Positions 8,778 to 18,308 are shown, counted from the stretch's first letter. The stretch is 64,000 nt of DNA from an uncultured Aquimarina sp. (GCA_947500845.1 CANMTP010000011.1:1-64000), one strand, 5' to 3'. Numbers and translations: made by a program. Notes: generated by a model from the sequence alone, not told the origin.

Positions 8778-9809
8778 TTAATCTTTGGGATATTGCTTAC
8801 TATACTTTTGAAGAATCAAATTGTTATCTCCTCTCATTTCCATAGAAACAGTATATGTATCAAAATCGAATTTTAATATTCCGAAACTAGGGGTAGAAAT
8901 TACCCTACCTACTCTATACTTATTTGATTCGCCTTTATAAGAACTATAAGAATGTGTCAATCCGCTTGAAGTAAAATCTATTAGTGGATATTTTAGCCCT
9001 TTTACCTTAGTGGTAGAAAATTCTGAAATATGTCTATCTCCACTTAGAATAATTGCATTTCTAACTGCTTTACTTGCTAATAATTTCTTGAGCTTCTCCA
9101 CTTCATGCGGAAAATTACCCCAAGTCTCAAAACCATGTTCTGACGATAAAAATTGAATGCTACTTACGATAATAACAAAATCAGAGAAGTTGTTTTCTAG
9201 TTCTTTTTCTAACCATTTCCACTGAGCCTCTCCTAATATTGTGCCTTTTCCATCTTCGTATGGCATATAGCGTCTATCTTCTGTATTACTTTTCTTTAAA
9301 GGAGATCTAAAGTATCGGGTGTCTAATATGATTACTTTAATATTTCCTTTTTCAATTTCAAAAAGTTTAGAAGTATACACTCCTTCTTGTTTTCTTCTCA
9401 GATCATCATTTGATACTCCTAAAAAATCTAAAAATAGCTGCTGACTTTCTTTTTTCATCCTCCACTCTTCTCCGGCATCATTTTTGCCATAATCATGATC
9501 ATCCCATGTACCCATTACAGGAACAGAGGCCTTCAATTTTTGATAATCAACATTACTATTCTGCAGTGTGTAATCTTGCTTGATCTTGCTCATATCATAC
9601 GAATCGCCATAAATATTGTCTCCTCCCCAGATAAATACATTGGGATTATGCTTTACTATTTCATTCCAAAATGGCTGTGGCTTATTTTGTTTATTACAAC
9701 TTCCGAAAGCGATAACAAAATCATTGTCATCGGTCTTGGTGCTTTCTTTTTGTCCGTACCCCAAAAACAAACAACTCCAGAGTATAAGAACAAATATCTT
9801 CTTTTGCAT
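8778..9809 (-). CDS. PhoD-like alkaline phosphatase family metallophosphoesterase
   Basis: A 343-residue secreted protein with a signal peptide (1-19, ending GYGQ). Metal-binding motifs of the PhoD/calcineurin-like family are visible: FGSCNKQNKP near residue 35, GGDNIYGD near 65, GTWDDHDYGKNDAG near 100, LDTRYFRSP near 165 and LSGDRHISEF near 255. PhoD-type enzymes hydrolyse phosphate mono- or diesters outside the cytoplasm using Ca and Fe. It is shorter than Bacillus PhoD because the N-terminal PhoD_N domain is absent, as in many Bacteroidetes members. It stands alone and divergent from nrnA. The natural substrate is unknown. Confidence 0.85.
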   Translation of the reverse strand: MQKKIFVLILWSCLFLGYGQKESTKTDDNDFVIAFGSCNKQNKPQPFWNEIVKHNPNVFIWGGDNIYGDSYDMSKIKQDYTLQNSNVDYQKLKASVPVMGTWDDHDYGKNDAGEEWRMKKESQQLFLDFLGVSNDDLRRKQEGVYTSKLFEIEKGNIKVIILDTRYFRSPLKKSNTEDRRYMPYEDGKGTILGEAQWKWLEKELENNFSDFVIIVSSIQFLSSEHGFETWGNFPHEVEKLKKLLASKAVRNAIILSGDRHISEFSTTKVKGLKYPLIDFTSSGLTHSYSSYKGESNKYRVGRVISTPSFGILKFDFDTYTVSMEMRGDNNLILQKYSKQYPKD

Positions 9810-9892
9810 AATTTCTAGTTAAGGAGAATAAAAATACATTTTATTGTATTAACGGTATATTAAATCATCTTTAATGATTTTAAATTTACTGC

Positions 9893-9923
9893 TTTGGGGG
9901 TAGAATGGCTTTTTGTATATTCG
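9893..9923 (+). promoter_or_regulatory. predicted promoter of the nrnA-gldI-PPIase operon
   Basis: TTG (9893-9895), 20 bases, TATATTCG (9916-9923; one mismatch to TAnnTTTG). The box ends only 7 bases before the nrnA ATG, so the transcript would be nearly leaderless. Confidence 0.45.
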
Positions 9924-9930
9924 CTGACCT

Positions 9931-10938
9931 ATGAATATTAAAGAAATAAAAAAGGTTTTAAGTTCACCTAAGCGTATTGTTATTACCACTCATAAAAATC
10001 CAGATGGAGATGCAATAGGATCTTCACTTGCATTGCATCATTATCTTTTATCATTGGGACATGATTCTATAGTTATTACGCCAAATGAATATCCGGATTT
10101 TTTGAAGTGGATGCCTGGAGAAGATACAGTGATAAAATTTAGCTGTGATACAAAAATTGTTAGATCAAAAATTAAAGAGGCAGATCTTATTTTCACCTTA
10201 GACTTTAATCACTTATCGCGCAGCGGTGATATGGAAGATGAGCTGTCAAAAGCCAAAACTAGTTTTGTAATGATTGATCATCATCAACAGCCTGATGACT
10301 ACGCAGAATATGTTTACAGTGATGTTAGCATGAGTTCGACCTGTCAAATGATTTATCATTTTATCCAAAAATTGGATGATTTACCTAAAATCACTCCCGA
10401 GATTGCAACGTGTATCTACGTTGGTATTATGACAGACACAGGATCCTTTAGATTTAGGTCCACAACAAGCAAAACTCATCAGGTAGTAGCAGATCTCATA
10501 GATCGTGGCGCCGATAATACAACAATTCATGAAAACGTATATGACACCAATACGCTTTCGAGACTTCAATTAAAGGGTGTTGCACTAAAAAATCTAAAAG
10601 TACTGTCAGAGTATAATACGGCGTACATTACGATGTCTCAGAAAGAGTTAGATCAACATAACTTTAGGAAAGGGGATACGGAAGGTTTTGTAAATTTAGG
10701 ATTGTCCCTACAAGGGATTAGATTTGCAGCTATTTTTATAGAAAATAAACAAGAAGGGATAGTAAAAATATCATTACGATCCAAAGGAGATTTCTCTGTA
10801 AATGAGTTTTCAAGAAATCATTTTGAGGGAGGCGGTCATCATAATGCAGCTGGAGGAAAAAGTAATCTCCCACTACCTAATACTGTTGATAAATTTATTA
10901 GTATATTACCGTCTTATAAAAAGCTCTTAAATCAATGA
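9931..10938 (+). CDS. nrnA: bifunctional oligoribonuclease / PAP phosphatase, DHH family
   Basis: This 335-residue DHH/DHHA1 phosphoesterase should degrade very short RNA oligonucleotides and dephosphorylate pAp in the cytoplasm. The N-terminal DHH domain shows HKNPDGDAIGSSLAL (residues about 21-35), DFNH (about 92) and the name-giving IDHHQQPDD (about 113). The C-terminal DHHA1 domain ends with GGGHHNAAGGK (about 309). The ATG at 9931 gives the usual MNIKEIKKVL opening. The stop codon overlaps the gldI start (ATGA), which points to translational coupling. The NrnA-GldI order is common in Flavobacteriia. Confidence 0.93.
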   Translation: MNIKEIKKVLSSPKRIVITTHKNPDGDAIGSSLALHHYLLSLGHDSIVITPNEYPDFLKWMPGEDTVIKFSCDTKIVRSKIKEADLIFTLDFNHLSRSGDMEDELSKAKTSFVMIDHHQQPDDYAEYVYSDVSMSSTCQMIYHFIQKLDDLPKITPEIATCIYVGIMTDTGSFRFRSTTSKTHQVVADLIDRGADNTTIHENVYDTNTLSRLQLKGVALKNLKVLSEYNTAYITMSQKELDQHNFRKGDTEGFVNLGLSLQGIRFAAIFIENKQEGIVKISLRSKGDFSVNEFSRNHFEGGGHHNAAGGKSNLPLPNTVDKFISILPSYKKLLNQ

Positions 10939-11486
10939 GAACACTACTTGCCATACTTTGTCTGCTCTTTTTGTTTCCTTCTTGTAAAACTCCCGAGGCC
11001 AGGAGACCTGTAAGCATAAAATCTGGTTCTTTCATTGATGAATCAATTAATAGAAATAAACAACTTGCCGCCAGAGAAGAATCCAGAATTCAAAAGATCA
11101 TTGATAAAGACACTTCAAACTCATATATAACTTCTGAAGGTGGTTTTTGGTATTTCTATAATGTGAAAGACACACTTTCTACACGAACACCCAAGTTTGG
11201 TGACATCGTTAATTTTAACTATAATGTAAAGGACTTAAATGGTAATATAATCTACACTGAAAAAGAACTAGATACTATTACATACTATATAGATAAAGAA
11301 GAACTTTTTTTGGGGCTTAGAGAGGGGCTAAAATTAATGAAGGCCGGTGAAACGGCAACTTTCCTGTTCCCATCGTATCAAGCATATGGATATTATGGGG
11401 ACGATAATAAGATTGGAACAAATATCCCGTTAAGAACTACAGTAACACTTCATAAAATTACAAAAGAATCAACAACAAAAAATTAA
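10935..11486 (+). CDS. gldI: gliding motility-associated peptidyl-prolyl isomerase GldI
   Basis: A 183-residue lipoprotein: signal peptide with lipobox FPSC (Cys near residue 17), a linker of about 50 residues and one FKBP-type peptidyl-prolyl isomerase domain (about 85-178, with FGDIVNFNYNVKDLNGNIIY, LREGLKLMKAGETATFLFP and the GYYGD region). GldI is needed for gliding in Flavobacterium johnsoniae, probably by folding cell-envelope components of the gliding / type IX secretion machinery. The gene overlaps nrnA by 4 bases and lies 12 bases before another PPIase lipoprotein. The identification rests on domain, lipobox and gene order. Confidence 0.85.
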   Translation: MRTLLAILCLLFLFPSCKTPEARRPVSIKSGSFIDESINRNKQLAAREESRIQKIIDKDTSNSYITSEGGFWYFYNVKDTLSTRTPKFGDIVNFNYNVKDLNGNIIYTEKELDTITYYIDKEELFLGLREGLKLMKAGETATFLFPSYQAYGYYGDDNKIGTNIPLRTTVTLHKITKESTTKN

Positions 11487-11498
11487 TTAACAGTAAAA

Positions 11499-12659
11499 AT
11501 GAAAAAACTAAATCTTTTATTCTTAGCCTTTATTGCAATAGCTATTAGTAGTTGTAACGAAAAATATCCAGAACTGGAAGACGGTATGTATGCCGAAATC
11601 AAAACGAACAAAGGTGTTGCAATAGCAGAGTTATTCTACAAAGAAACTCCTATGACCGTCGCCAATTTTGTTTCTTTGGCAGAAGGTACAAATACTATGG
11701 TAGATAGTTCGTACTTAGGTAAAAAATACTATAACGGAATCATCTTTCATAGAGTAATCAAAGATTTTATGATACAAACTGGTGATCCTTTAGGAACCGG
11801 TACGGGTGATCCCGGATATAAATTCCCCGATGAAATCGTAGACTCCCTTACCCATAAGTCAAAAGGAATTCTTTCTATGGCGAATTCTGGACCAGGAACG
11901 AACGGTAGTCAATTTTTTATTACACTGAAAGAAACTCCGTGGTTAAACGGAAAACATACAGTTTTTGGAGAGATTGTGATGGGACAAGATGTTATTGATA
12001 GTATAGGGACAACCAAAACGGGTGCTAGAGATAAGCCAGAAAATGAAATCAAAATGCTCGAGGTAAATATTATTCGTAAAGGATCTGAGGCCAAGGCTTT
12101 TGATACAGACGAAGCATTTACAGAAAAACTTAAAGTAATCGAGGAAGAAAAAGCCGAAAAAGAACGCTTAGCAAAAGAAAGAAACGAAAAAATAGCTGCT
12201 AAATACGCAGAGTTAAAAGAAAAGGCTACAAAATTAGACAGCGGACTTGAGATCTATTTTCTTAATAAAGGTACTGGTGAAAAACCGAAAATAGGAGATA
12301 ATATTCTAATAAATTATGAAGGATACTTATCAAACGGCCAGATGTTTGATACGAGCTATGAGGACAAAGCAAAAGAATTTGGAGTATTTGATGTCCGCAG
12401 AGCTCCATACCAGCCAATGCCAATGCCATATTCACCTGATGCGCGAATGATTCCTGGATTTAGAGAAGGAGCTTTAGAAATGAAAAATGTTGGTGACAGA
12501 GCCATATTATTTATCCCATCACACTTAGGGTATGGAGAAAGAGGTGCAGGACCAATTCCTCCAAACTCAGACCTTATTTTTGAATTAGAGATTATGGACA
12601 TTCAAGATCCTAATAGCGTTCCTCAAGGACATTCTAAGGACGACGGCCACGGCCACTAA
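11499..12659 (+). CDS. lipoprotein peptidyl-prolyl isomerase, cyclophilin-FKBP fusion
   Basis: This 386-residue lipoprotein (lipobox ISSC, Cys near residue 19) carries two unrelated prolyl-isomerase domains. A cyclophilin domain spans about 30-190 (GIIFHRVIKDFMIQTGDP, SMANSGPGTNGSQFFITLK, WLNGKHTVFGEI). A charged helical linker (about 200-250, EEEKAEKERLAKERNEK) leads to an FKBP domain (about 255-375, GDNILINYEGYLSNGQMFD, MIPGFREGALEMKNVGD, LGYGERGAGPIPPNSDL). The tail is His/Asp rich. It should act as a periplasmic envelope foldase next to GldI. A strong terminator follows directly. Confidence 0.9.
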   Translation: MKKLNLLFLAFIAIAISSCNEKYPELEDGMYAEIKTNKGVAIAELFYKETPMTVANFVSLAEGTNTMVDSSYLGKKYYNGIIFHRVIKDFMIQTGDPLGTGTGDPGYKFPDEIVDSLTHKSKGILSMANSGPGTNGSQFFITLKETPWLNGKHTVFGEIVMGQDVIDSIGTTKTGARDKPENEIKMLEVNIIRKGSEAKAFDTDEAFTEKLKVIEEEKAEKERLAKERNEKIAAKYAELKEKATKLDSGLEIYFLNKGTGEKPKIGDNILINYEGYLSNGQMFDTSYEDKAKEFGVFDVRRAPYQPMPMPYSPDARMIPGFREGALEMKNVGDRAILFIPSHLGYGERGAGPIPPNSDLIFELEIMDIQDPNSVPQGHSKDDGHGH

Positions 12660-12679
12660 TAATATCTCCACAATACTTA

Positions 12680-12708
12680 AAGCATCTCTTTATCGAGATG
12701 CTTTTTTT
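12680..12708 (+). terminator. intrinsic terminator of the nrnA-gldI-PPIase operon
   Basis: AAGCATCTC (12680-12688), a 6-base loop, GAGATGCTT (12695-12703), then a T run to 12708. Confidence 0.85.
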
Positions 12709-13003
12709 GTTAAAATATTATCATCCTTAAAATAAATACTATTTTACTGCTCAGAAATATGCAGATCAGCTTCATCTATTAATCTTTGCTGACCTATCTT
12801 CTTATTTTATCAATGAATGATTCACGATCCTCGATCTTCAATTCTACTATAGAGTCATAAATTAAGTTTTTTCTTTTGTGGATTAGTTAACAAAAACTAT
12901 CATAGAAATGATTGTTAAAACAGTAATTCTTTTTGTAATGATCAAATGCGAATGGTAATTGTTCAATAAAAATTCATGATCTTATTTAGAAGAAGTTGTT
13001 CTT
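12709..13003. other. intergenic region without recognised features
   Basis: AT-rich sequence between a terminator and the 3' end of the CIA30 gene. I see no gene, RNA or clear repeat in it. Confidence 0.5.
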
Positions 13004-13534
13004 TTATTTTAATTCTATTTTATCAATTAAAAGCTTGAATTCTTCTGCTTTTTTATTTCCAATTAAAAAAGTGATTTCTTCTATATGATTTGCAGAAAAA
13101 TTTGATTGATCTAGTTTTCGTCCTCTAAAAGAAGGGTACATGTCACGAAGTGTAATTTCTATTTCTTGCAACTCACCAGAAGTCGAGAATGGCATTATGT
13201 ACGAATAGTAATCGGTAGAATTGGATTTTACTCTAAATTGATATTTTTTACCATCACCTTTTAATTTAAGGATAATCTTTGTAAACCTTTTAACCTCTGT
13301 TTTTTCAAACTGGTAACGTACCGATGAAAACCCTCCATTGTTTTCTAATGACACATAACCTTTAAAAACCCCAAAACCATCTGTATTCAGAGTAATACTA
13401 CTTGATGACCTTCCTCCCATGACAACATCATCTACTATTCTCCAGTCTTGGATATCAGATTTTGTACTAAAGTCAAAAATGGTTAGTGAATTCATAGATG
13501 TTAGTAAAATGACAATGTAAAATAAGTATTTCAT
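13004..13534 (-). CDS. CIA30 domain protein, secreted
   Basis: A 176-residue protein starting at the ATG at 13532-13534 (MKYLFYIVILL); the longer open frame to 13606 would put 24 atypical residues before a clear signal peptide. After the signal the protein matches the CIA30 family (complex I intermediate-associated protein 30, a beta-sandwich resembling carbohydrate-binding modules): DWRIVDDVVMGGRSSSS near the start, FKGYVSLENNGGFSSVR, LKGDGKKYQFRV, and PSFRGRKLD near 130. Bacterial members have no proven link to complex I; most are small exported or NAD-related proteins of unknown role. It stands alone, with no operon partner. Confidence 0.8.
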   Translation of the reverse strand: MKYLFYIVILLTSMNSLTIFDFSTKSDIQDWRIVDDVVMGGRSSSSITLNTDGFGVFKGYVSLENNGGFSSVRYQFEKTEVKRFTKIILKLKGDGKKYQFRVKSNSTDYYSYIMPFSTSGELQEIEITLRDMYPSFRGRKLDQSNFSANHIEEITFLIGNKKAEEFKLLIDKIELK

Positions 13535-13821
13535 ACGAACTTCTTTTAAATTATTAAAATGATTTGAGCATAATTCGTTTCTGCAAATCAAGTGAAGACA
13601 ACGCATCCAGTGTTAAAGATATGTATTGCTTATCAATTTTTGAACACATTTCAACCATAATAAATTCAACAGGCGTGTTCTATGATGTTTTCATTATTCT
13701 GCATAGACCTTAGAAATAGGAAAGTAAAAATTACAAAATCGTTCAATACTTACTTGCAGTAAAATTTCTTTATCATTTATTCATACTCAAAATCAATCAA
13801 ACTACTACTCTTTAAGAAGAT

Positions 13822-15282
13822 TTACTTTTTCGGAATCTCTTTTAAAATCTCCAAAACAAACTTCCAATATTTGTGTACAGAAGAGATGCTGGCTCGCTCA
13901 TCTGGTGAATGTGCTCCAAGGATTGTAGGTCCAAAGGAGATCATATCCATATCAGGATAGTGCTGTCCCAGGATCCCACACTCAAGCCCCGCATGGCATG
14001 CTGCTACGTGAGCCTTTTCTCCGTTCAGTTTTTGATATAATTCATCAAGAACTTTTAATATGGGTGAATTCATATTTGGAGCCCAGCCTGGGTAATCTCC
14101 ACTAGTTGTCACTTCACAGCCAACAAGCTCAAATGTAGCCCTTAGTTTATTGACCATGTCTAGTTTAGATGACTCAACACTGCTACGAGTCAAACATTCG
14201 ATAGTAACATCTCCTTGTTCAATTGTCACTTTGGCAATATTGTTAGAAGTCTCCACCAAATCTGGAATATAAGCACTCATAGCATACACTCCATTATGAG
14301 CGGCATACAATGCTTTTATTACTCCTTCTTGAACCCCAAGATCCATAATTGTAGTAGGTAATTCTGTGCTTGTAACTTCTATTTGAAGGTTAGGATCTAC
14401 CGCAGAAAGTTCATTTTTGATGGTGTTAGATAACTCATTGACTTCAAATTCAAAAGCCTTGGATTGAATGGTATCTACAACCACAGTAGCAAAACTTTCT
14501 CTGGGGATTGCATTGCGAAGGCTTCCTCCTTTAATTTGATTAATCCGAAGTCCATAATTCTCGAACCCATCGAACAACAAACGATTCATTATCTTGTTAG
14601 CGTTGCCCAATCCTTTATGAATGTCCATTCCAGAATGGCCACCGTTGAGCCCTGTGATTGATATGGTATATGCCGTCATTCCATCAGGTATAGCTTCTTC
14701 TTTATAAGTTCGTTTGGCAGTTACATCGACTCCTCCGGCACATCCCACTCCTATCTCGTCATCCTCTTCAGTATCCAGGTTTAACAATATATCTCCTTGT
14801 AACCACCCCCCCTCTAATCCGATAGCACCAGTCATTCCAGTTTCTTCATCAATCGTAAAAAGAGCTTCTATGGCAGGATGCTGAATATCTTTAGCTTCAA
14901 GAATAGCCATAATAGTAGCTACCCCTAGTCCATTATCTGCTCCTAATGTTGTTCCATTAGCACGCACCCAATCCCCGTCTACATACATTTCTATACCTTG
15001 GGCATCAAAATCAAAATTGGTATCTGTATTTTTTTGGTGTACCATATCCAAATGAGACTGCATTACGACCGTTTTTCGATCTTCCATCCCTTCAGTGGCT
15101 GGTTTTTTGATCAAAACATTACCCACTTTATCAATTTCTGTATGAAGATCAAGAGATTCTCCGAAATCCTTCATAAATTTTATTATTCGCTCTTCTTTTT
15201 TTGAAGGCCTTGGTACTGCATTAAGATCTGCAAACTTATTCCAGAGTGCTTTAGGTTCAAGATTTCTTATTTCTGAGTTCAT
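13822..15282 (-). CDS. pepD: aminoacyl-histidine dipeptidase (peptidase family M20)
   Basis: This 486-residue cytosolic di-zinc dipeptidase is expected to cleave Xaa-His dipeptides such as carnosine. Visible M20 motifs include VVMQSHLDMVHQ (first metal His and Asp, near 75), TTLGADNGLG (bridging Asp, near 110), TIDEETGMTGA (catalytic Glu pair, near 142) and the C-terminal HAGLECGIL and GAHSPDERA stretches. A lid/dimerisation domain lies in the middle. The ATG at 15280-15282 was chosen: an in-frame TTG at 15303 falls inside the predicted promoter (15301-15333). It is divergent from the DUF3810 gene. Confidence 0.93.
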   Translation of the reverse strand: MNSEIRNLEPKALWNKFADLNAVPRPSKKEERIIKFMKDFGESLDLHTEIDKVGNVLIKKPATEGMEDRKTVVMQSHLDMVHQKNTDTNFDFDAQGIEMYVDGDWVRANGTTLGADNGLGVATIMAILEAKDIQHPAIEALFTIDEETGMTGAIGLEGGWLQGDILLNLDTEEDDEIGVGCAGGVDVTAKRTYKEEAIPDGMTAYTISITGLNGGHSGMDIHKGLGNANKIMNRLLFDGFENYGLRINQIKGGSLRNAIPRESFATVVVDTIQSKAFEFEVNELSNTIKNELSAVDPNLQIEVTSTELPTTIMDLGVQEGVIKALYAAHNGVYAMSAYIPDLVETSNNIAKVTIEQGDVTIECLTRSSVESSKLDMVNKLRATFELVGCEVTTSGDYPGWAPNMNSPILKVLDELYQKLNGEKAHVAACHAGLECGILGQHYPDMDMISFGPTILGAHSPDERASISSVHKYWKFVLEILKEIPKK

Positions 15283-15300
15283 TTTTGTATTGTATTTTCG

Positions 15301-15333
15301 CAAATGTACTATATTATGATAACCTTAAATCAA
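15301..15333 (-). promoter_or_regulatory. predicted promoter of pepD
   Basis: On the minus strand TTG (15331-15333), 22 bases, TACATTTG (15301-15308), a full match to TAnnTTTG, placed 19 bases before the ATG at 15282. Confidence 0.55.
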
Positions 15334-15351
15334 ATGAAATATTAAAAGTTG

Positions 15352-15359
15352 TAGTTTTG
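15352..15359 (+). promoter_or_regulatory. predicted -7 box upstream of the DUF3810 gene
   Basis: TAGTTTTG matches TAnnTTTG exactly and lies 23 bases before the ATG at 15383. No TTG is at the usual distance upstream, so the call is weak. Confidence 0.35.
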
Positions 15360-15382
15360 TCAACCTAAATGATCATTATATA

Positions 15383-16459
15383 ATGCAATCCAAAACAAAG
15401 CTATTTCTTACCCTATTACTACCTGTTCAAATTATTCTAATTAAGGTTATTTCCTTTTTTCCTGCATTTATTGAGCACTTTTATAGCAATGGCATATTTA
15501 TTTATACATCTAAACTATTACGTTATGTATTTGGATGGATTCCTTTTTCATTTGGTGATATTTTATACTGTGTTGTAATTATCATGATCCTTCGGTTTTT
15601 TATCAAAAAAGTATTTAAAAGAGGTGTTGCCTGGAAAGAAATAATATTAGACATTGGTGCTACATTATCTTTGGTTTATGCATGCTTTCATATGTTGTGG
15701 GGAATGAACTACTATAGATTACCGCTGCATGAAATACTGAAAATTGATGACCAATACACCGAAGAAGAACTTATTAAAGTTTCTGAAGCTCTAATTGTTA
15801 AGGCCAATCATTTGCATGCAAAACTAGAAATTAATGATTCTTTACCCATAAGAATTCCCTATTCTAAAGAAGAAGTTTTCGAAAAAACGGTGCCCGCCTA
15901 TAATCAATTAAATGGTATATTTCCTGAATTGAATTACCATCCCAAAAGCATAAAGACTTCAATTTTGAGCCTACCTCTAACCTATATGGGCTTTAGTGGA
16001 TATCTTAATCCGATTACAAATGAAGCACAAGTAAACGGCTTGATCCTAAATTATAAGGCCCCTACAACTAGTTGTCATGAAGGGGCTCACCAATTTGGGT
16101 TTGCCAAAGAGAATGAGGCAAATTTTATCGCTGCATTAACGACAATAAAATATGATGATATTTATTTCAATTACAGTGGAACTACATTTGCCCTAAAATT
16201 TTGTCTAAACGACCTTTACTTACGTAATGAGGAAAAGGCTATTTGTTTAATCGAAGAATTGCGACCAGGAATACGAAAAAATTATCGTGAGGTGAATGAA
16301 TTTTGGGATTCGTATAAAAATCCATTAGAACCTATTTTTAAGGGAACCTACGACAGCTATTTAAAAGTTAATAACCAACCAGATGGTATGGACACCTATA
16401 GTTATGTGGTTGCTTTATTAGTAAATTATTATAAAACTAAAAATTATAATGTGTTGTAA
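15383..16459 (+). CDS. DUF3810 family membrane protein, putative metallopeptidase
   Basis: A 358-residue protein with about three hydrophobic helices in the first 115 residues (TLLLPVQIILIKVISFF, IPFSFGDILYCVVIIMILRF, ILDIGATLSLVYACFHMLW). A longer domain follows, containing SCHEGAHQFGFAKENEANF near residue 237. The HEGAH-x-x-G-x-x-x-E-x-E pattern looks like a zinc-peptidase-type HExxH site, but no peptidase activity is known for this Bacteroidetes/Firmicutes family. The sequence matches DUF3810 throughout. Its 3' end overlaps the convergent gene at 16444 by 16 bases. Confidence 0.8.
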   Translation: MQSKTKLFLTLLLPVQIILIKVISFFPAFIEHFYSNGIFIYTSKLLRYVFGWIPFSFGDILYCVVIIMILRFFIKKVFKRGVAWKEIILDIGATLSLVYACFHMLWGMNYYRLPLHEILKIDDQYTEEELIKVSEALIVKANHLHAKLEINDSLPIRIPYSKEEVFEKTVPAYNQLNGIFPELNYHPKSIKTSILSLPLTYMGFSGYLNPITNEAQVNGLILNYKAPTTSCHEGAHQFGFAKENEANFIAALTTIKYDDIYFNYSGTTFALKFCLNDLYLRNEEKAICLIEELRPGIRKNYREVNEFWDSYKNPLEPIFKGTYDSYLKVNNQPDGMDTYSYVVALLVNYYKTKNYNVL

Positions 16460-17136
16460 TAGTTTATAATTTTAACCAGATCAGCTTCTTTTTTAAAACT
16501 TAGTTTGTTTATAGAAGCGTATTTTTCGATTTCAGTTTTATGATCTTTTAAAACTGCAAGTATCTCTTTCTTTTTAAGTTTTATTTGTTCCAATTGCCCA
16601 TTTTTGTGCTTTAGATAATATTTATAATCTTCCAAATACTGTGCAGGAATATATTTTTCATAACTTGAGGTTGGTTCTTTACCTTCTCTAAAGTTTTTTT
16701 TTGGTTTTAGAAGTAAGGATGTTTTCTCAAATTCATTGAAAACCAGATAATATTCTTTTTTCCCATTATGATCAATAACCTTATATCTGTAATCTGGAAA
16801 GATTACTTCAATATTTTCTCTTTTAGACAAAGAAAAACTCTGATTACCTGCATAAATTTCGATGTTGTCTTTTAGAGAATTAAATTTGGCCATAGATTTC
16901 TTATAAAACTTATTATCTATGTAAATATCAACTTCTTTAAAATCTTCTTCAAAATAAGGCGAACCCTTAGCTTTAATATCAGAATAATCCTTTTTTAGCG
17001 CCAGTATAACACCTCGATTTGTAGATAAGTCATTAGTAGGGCTTGTTATTTGATCATTAGTTTTATCCTGGGCACTTACTACAATAAATTGTAGGAAAAA
17101 TGTAAGTAACATCAATAATCCTTTCATTTTATTCAT
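16444..17136 (-). CDS. secreted protein of unknown function
   Basis: A 230-residue protein with a signal peptide (ending about residue 22, VVSAQ); ATG at 17136 or the ATG three codons later would both work. The body is charged and rich in Lys and Tyr (KKDYSDIKAKGSPYFEEDF, VDIYIDNKFYKKSM, EYYLVFNEFEKTSLLLKP) and ends in a probable helical segment. I recognise no domain. It overlaps the end of the DUF3810 gene tail-to-tail and lies about 50 bases upstream of the aminotransferase gene on the same strand, so read-through into that gene is possible. Confidence 0.7.
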   Translation of the reverse strand: MNKMKGLLMLLTFFLQFIVVSAQDKTNDQITSPTNDLSTNRGVILALKKDYSDIKAKGSPYFEEDFKEVDIYIDNKFYKKSMAKFNSLKDNIEIYAGNQSFSLSKRENIEVIFPDYRYKVIDHNGKKEYYLVFNEFEKTSLLLKPKKNFREGKEPTSSYEKYIPAQYLEDYKYYLKHKNGQLEQIKLKKKEILAVLKDHKTEIEKYASINKLSFKKEADLVKIINYYNTL

Positions 17137-17183
17137 GTCTTTTATATTATTGAGTTAAAGGTATCATATACTAGAGTAAAAAA

Positions 17184-18308
17184 CTAATTATTAACAAACT
17201 CATCCATATCTTCAAGAGCGCTAATTAACATATTAACATGATTTAATGTACAGCTCTCTCCCATAATTCCAATTCTCCATATTTTACCGGTAAAAGCACC
17301 GAGCCCTCCTCCTACTTCAATATTATAATCATTTAGCAATTTATTTCTTATTAAAGCTTCATTATTTCCATCTGGTAAAAACACCGAATTTAAATTAGGC
17401 AGTCTATATTGCTCCTCTACCAAATACTTAAATCCTAAAGTTTCTAGTTTTGTTTTTAAAACCTGATGTACTTCTTGATGTCTCTCCCAACGATTTTCTA
17501 ATCCTTCTTCTAATACAATTCGTAAAGATTCTCGTAAAGCATATATTGAAGATACCGGGGCAGTATGATGATAAGCACGCTTAGCTCCGCCCCAATAGTT
17601 TTTAACCAAACTTAAATCTAAAAACCAGCTTTGCACTTTAGTTTTTCTATTTTCTAATGCTTTTATTGCTCTATCAGAAAAACTTACAGGTGATAACCCC
17701 GGAGGCGCACTAAGGCATTTCTGAGTTCCTGTATAGATAGCATCAATACCCCATTCATCTACTTTTAATTCTATACCGCAATAAGAGGTCACTGCATCAA
17801 CCATGAATAACCCACCAGCGTTATGCACCAAATCACTAATATCCTTAAGTGGTTGCAAAGCTCCTGTAGAAGTCTCAGCATGTACAAGGGCTAATAATTT
17901 TGGTTTAGGACAAATATCCAATACTTTCTTTACGTCTTGTGCAGTTACTACACTTCCCCATTCTTTTTCAATCTTATGTACGGTAGCTCCACATCGTTCT
18001 GCAATATCAGCCATTCTGCCACCAAAAACACCGTTTATACAAATGATCACCTCATCGCCAGGCTCTAGCAGGTTAACCAGGCAGGTTTCCATTCCTGCAC
18101 TACCAGGAGCCGATACTACAAAAGTTAGATGATTTTTTGTGATGAATGTTTTTTGTACCATTGTCTTTACTTCATCCATAATGGTTACAAACTCAGGATC
18201 AAGGTGGCCTATTAGAGGCGTAGCCATTGCTTTTAATACTCTTGGATGGGCATCAGACGGACCTGGCCCCATTAAAATTCTATTACTGGTATTTAGTTCA
18301 CTGTACAT
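17184..18308 (-). CDS. class V aminotransferase (alanine-glyoxylate / serine-pyruvate type)
   Basis: This 374-residue PLP enzyme transfers amino groups, most likely from alanine or serine to glyoxylate. Family motifs are MGPGPSDAHPRVLKAM near the start, SAPGSAGMETCLVNLLEPGD near 65, VHAETSTGALQPL near 142, VDAVTSYCGIELKVDEWGID near 170 and the PLP-binding lysine in YTGTQKCLSAPPGL near residue 196. The C-terminal GGGLGAFTGKIWRIGIMGE is also typical. It starts at ATG and is not tightly coupled to neighbours. In flavobacteria such enzymes are often annotated alanine-glyoxylate aminotransferase; the true substrate pair is not shown by sequence. Confidence 0.88.
   Translation of the reverse strand: MYSELNTSNRILMGPGPSDAHPRVLKAMATPLIGHLDPEFVTIMDEVKTMVQKTFITKNHLTFVVSAPGSAGMETCLVNLLEPGDEVIICINGVFGGRMADIAERCGATVHKIEKEWGSVVTAQDVKKVLDICPKPKLLALVHAETSTGALQPLKDISDLVHNAGGLFMVDAVTSYCGIELKVDEWGIDAIYTGTQKCLSAPPGLSPVSFSDRAIKALENRKTKVQSWFLDLSLVKNYWGGAKRAYHHTAPVSSIYALRESLRIVLEEGLENRWERHQEVHQVLKTKLETLGFKYLVEEQYRLPNLNSVFLPDGNNEALIRNKLLNDYNIEVGGGLGAFTGKIWRIGIMGESCTLNHVNMLISALEDMDEFVNN

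Noticed and set aside
8901..8909. A further GGTAGGGTA on the minus strand
   Set aside because: It lies inside the phosphatase coding region and the 14-base spacer is followed by TTTC, not CGTT.
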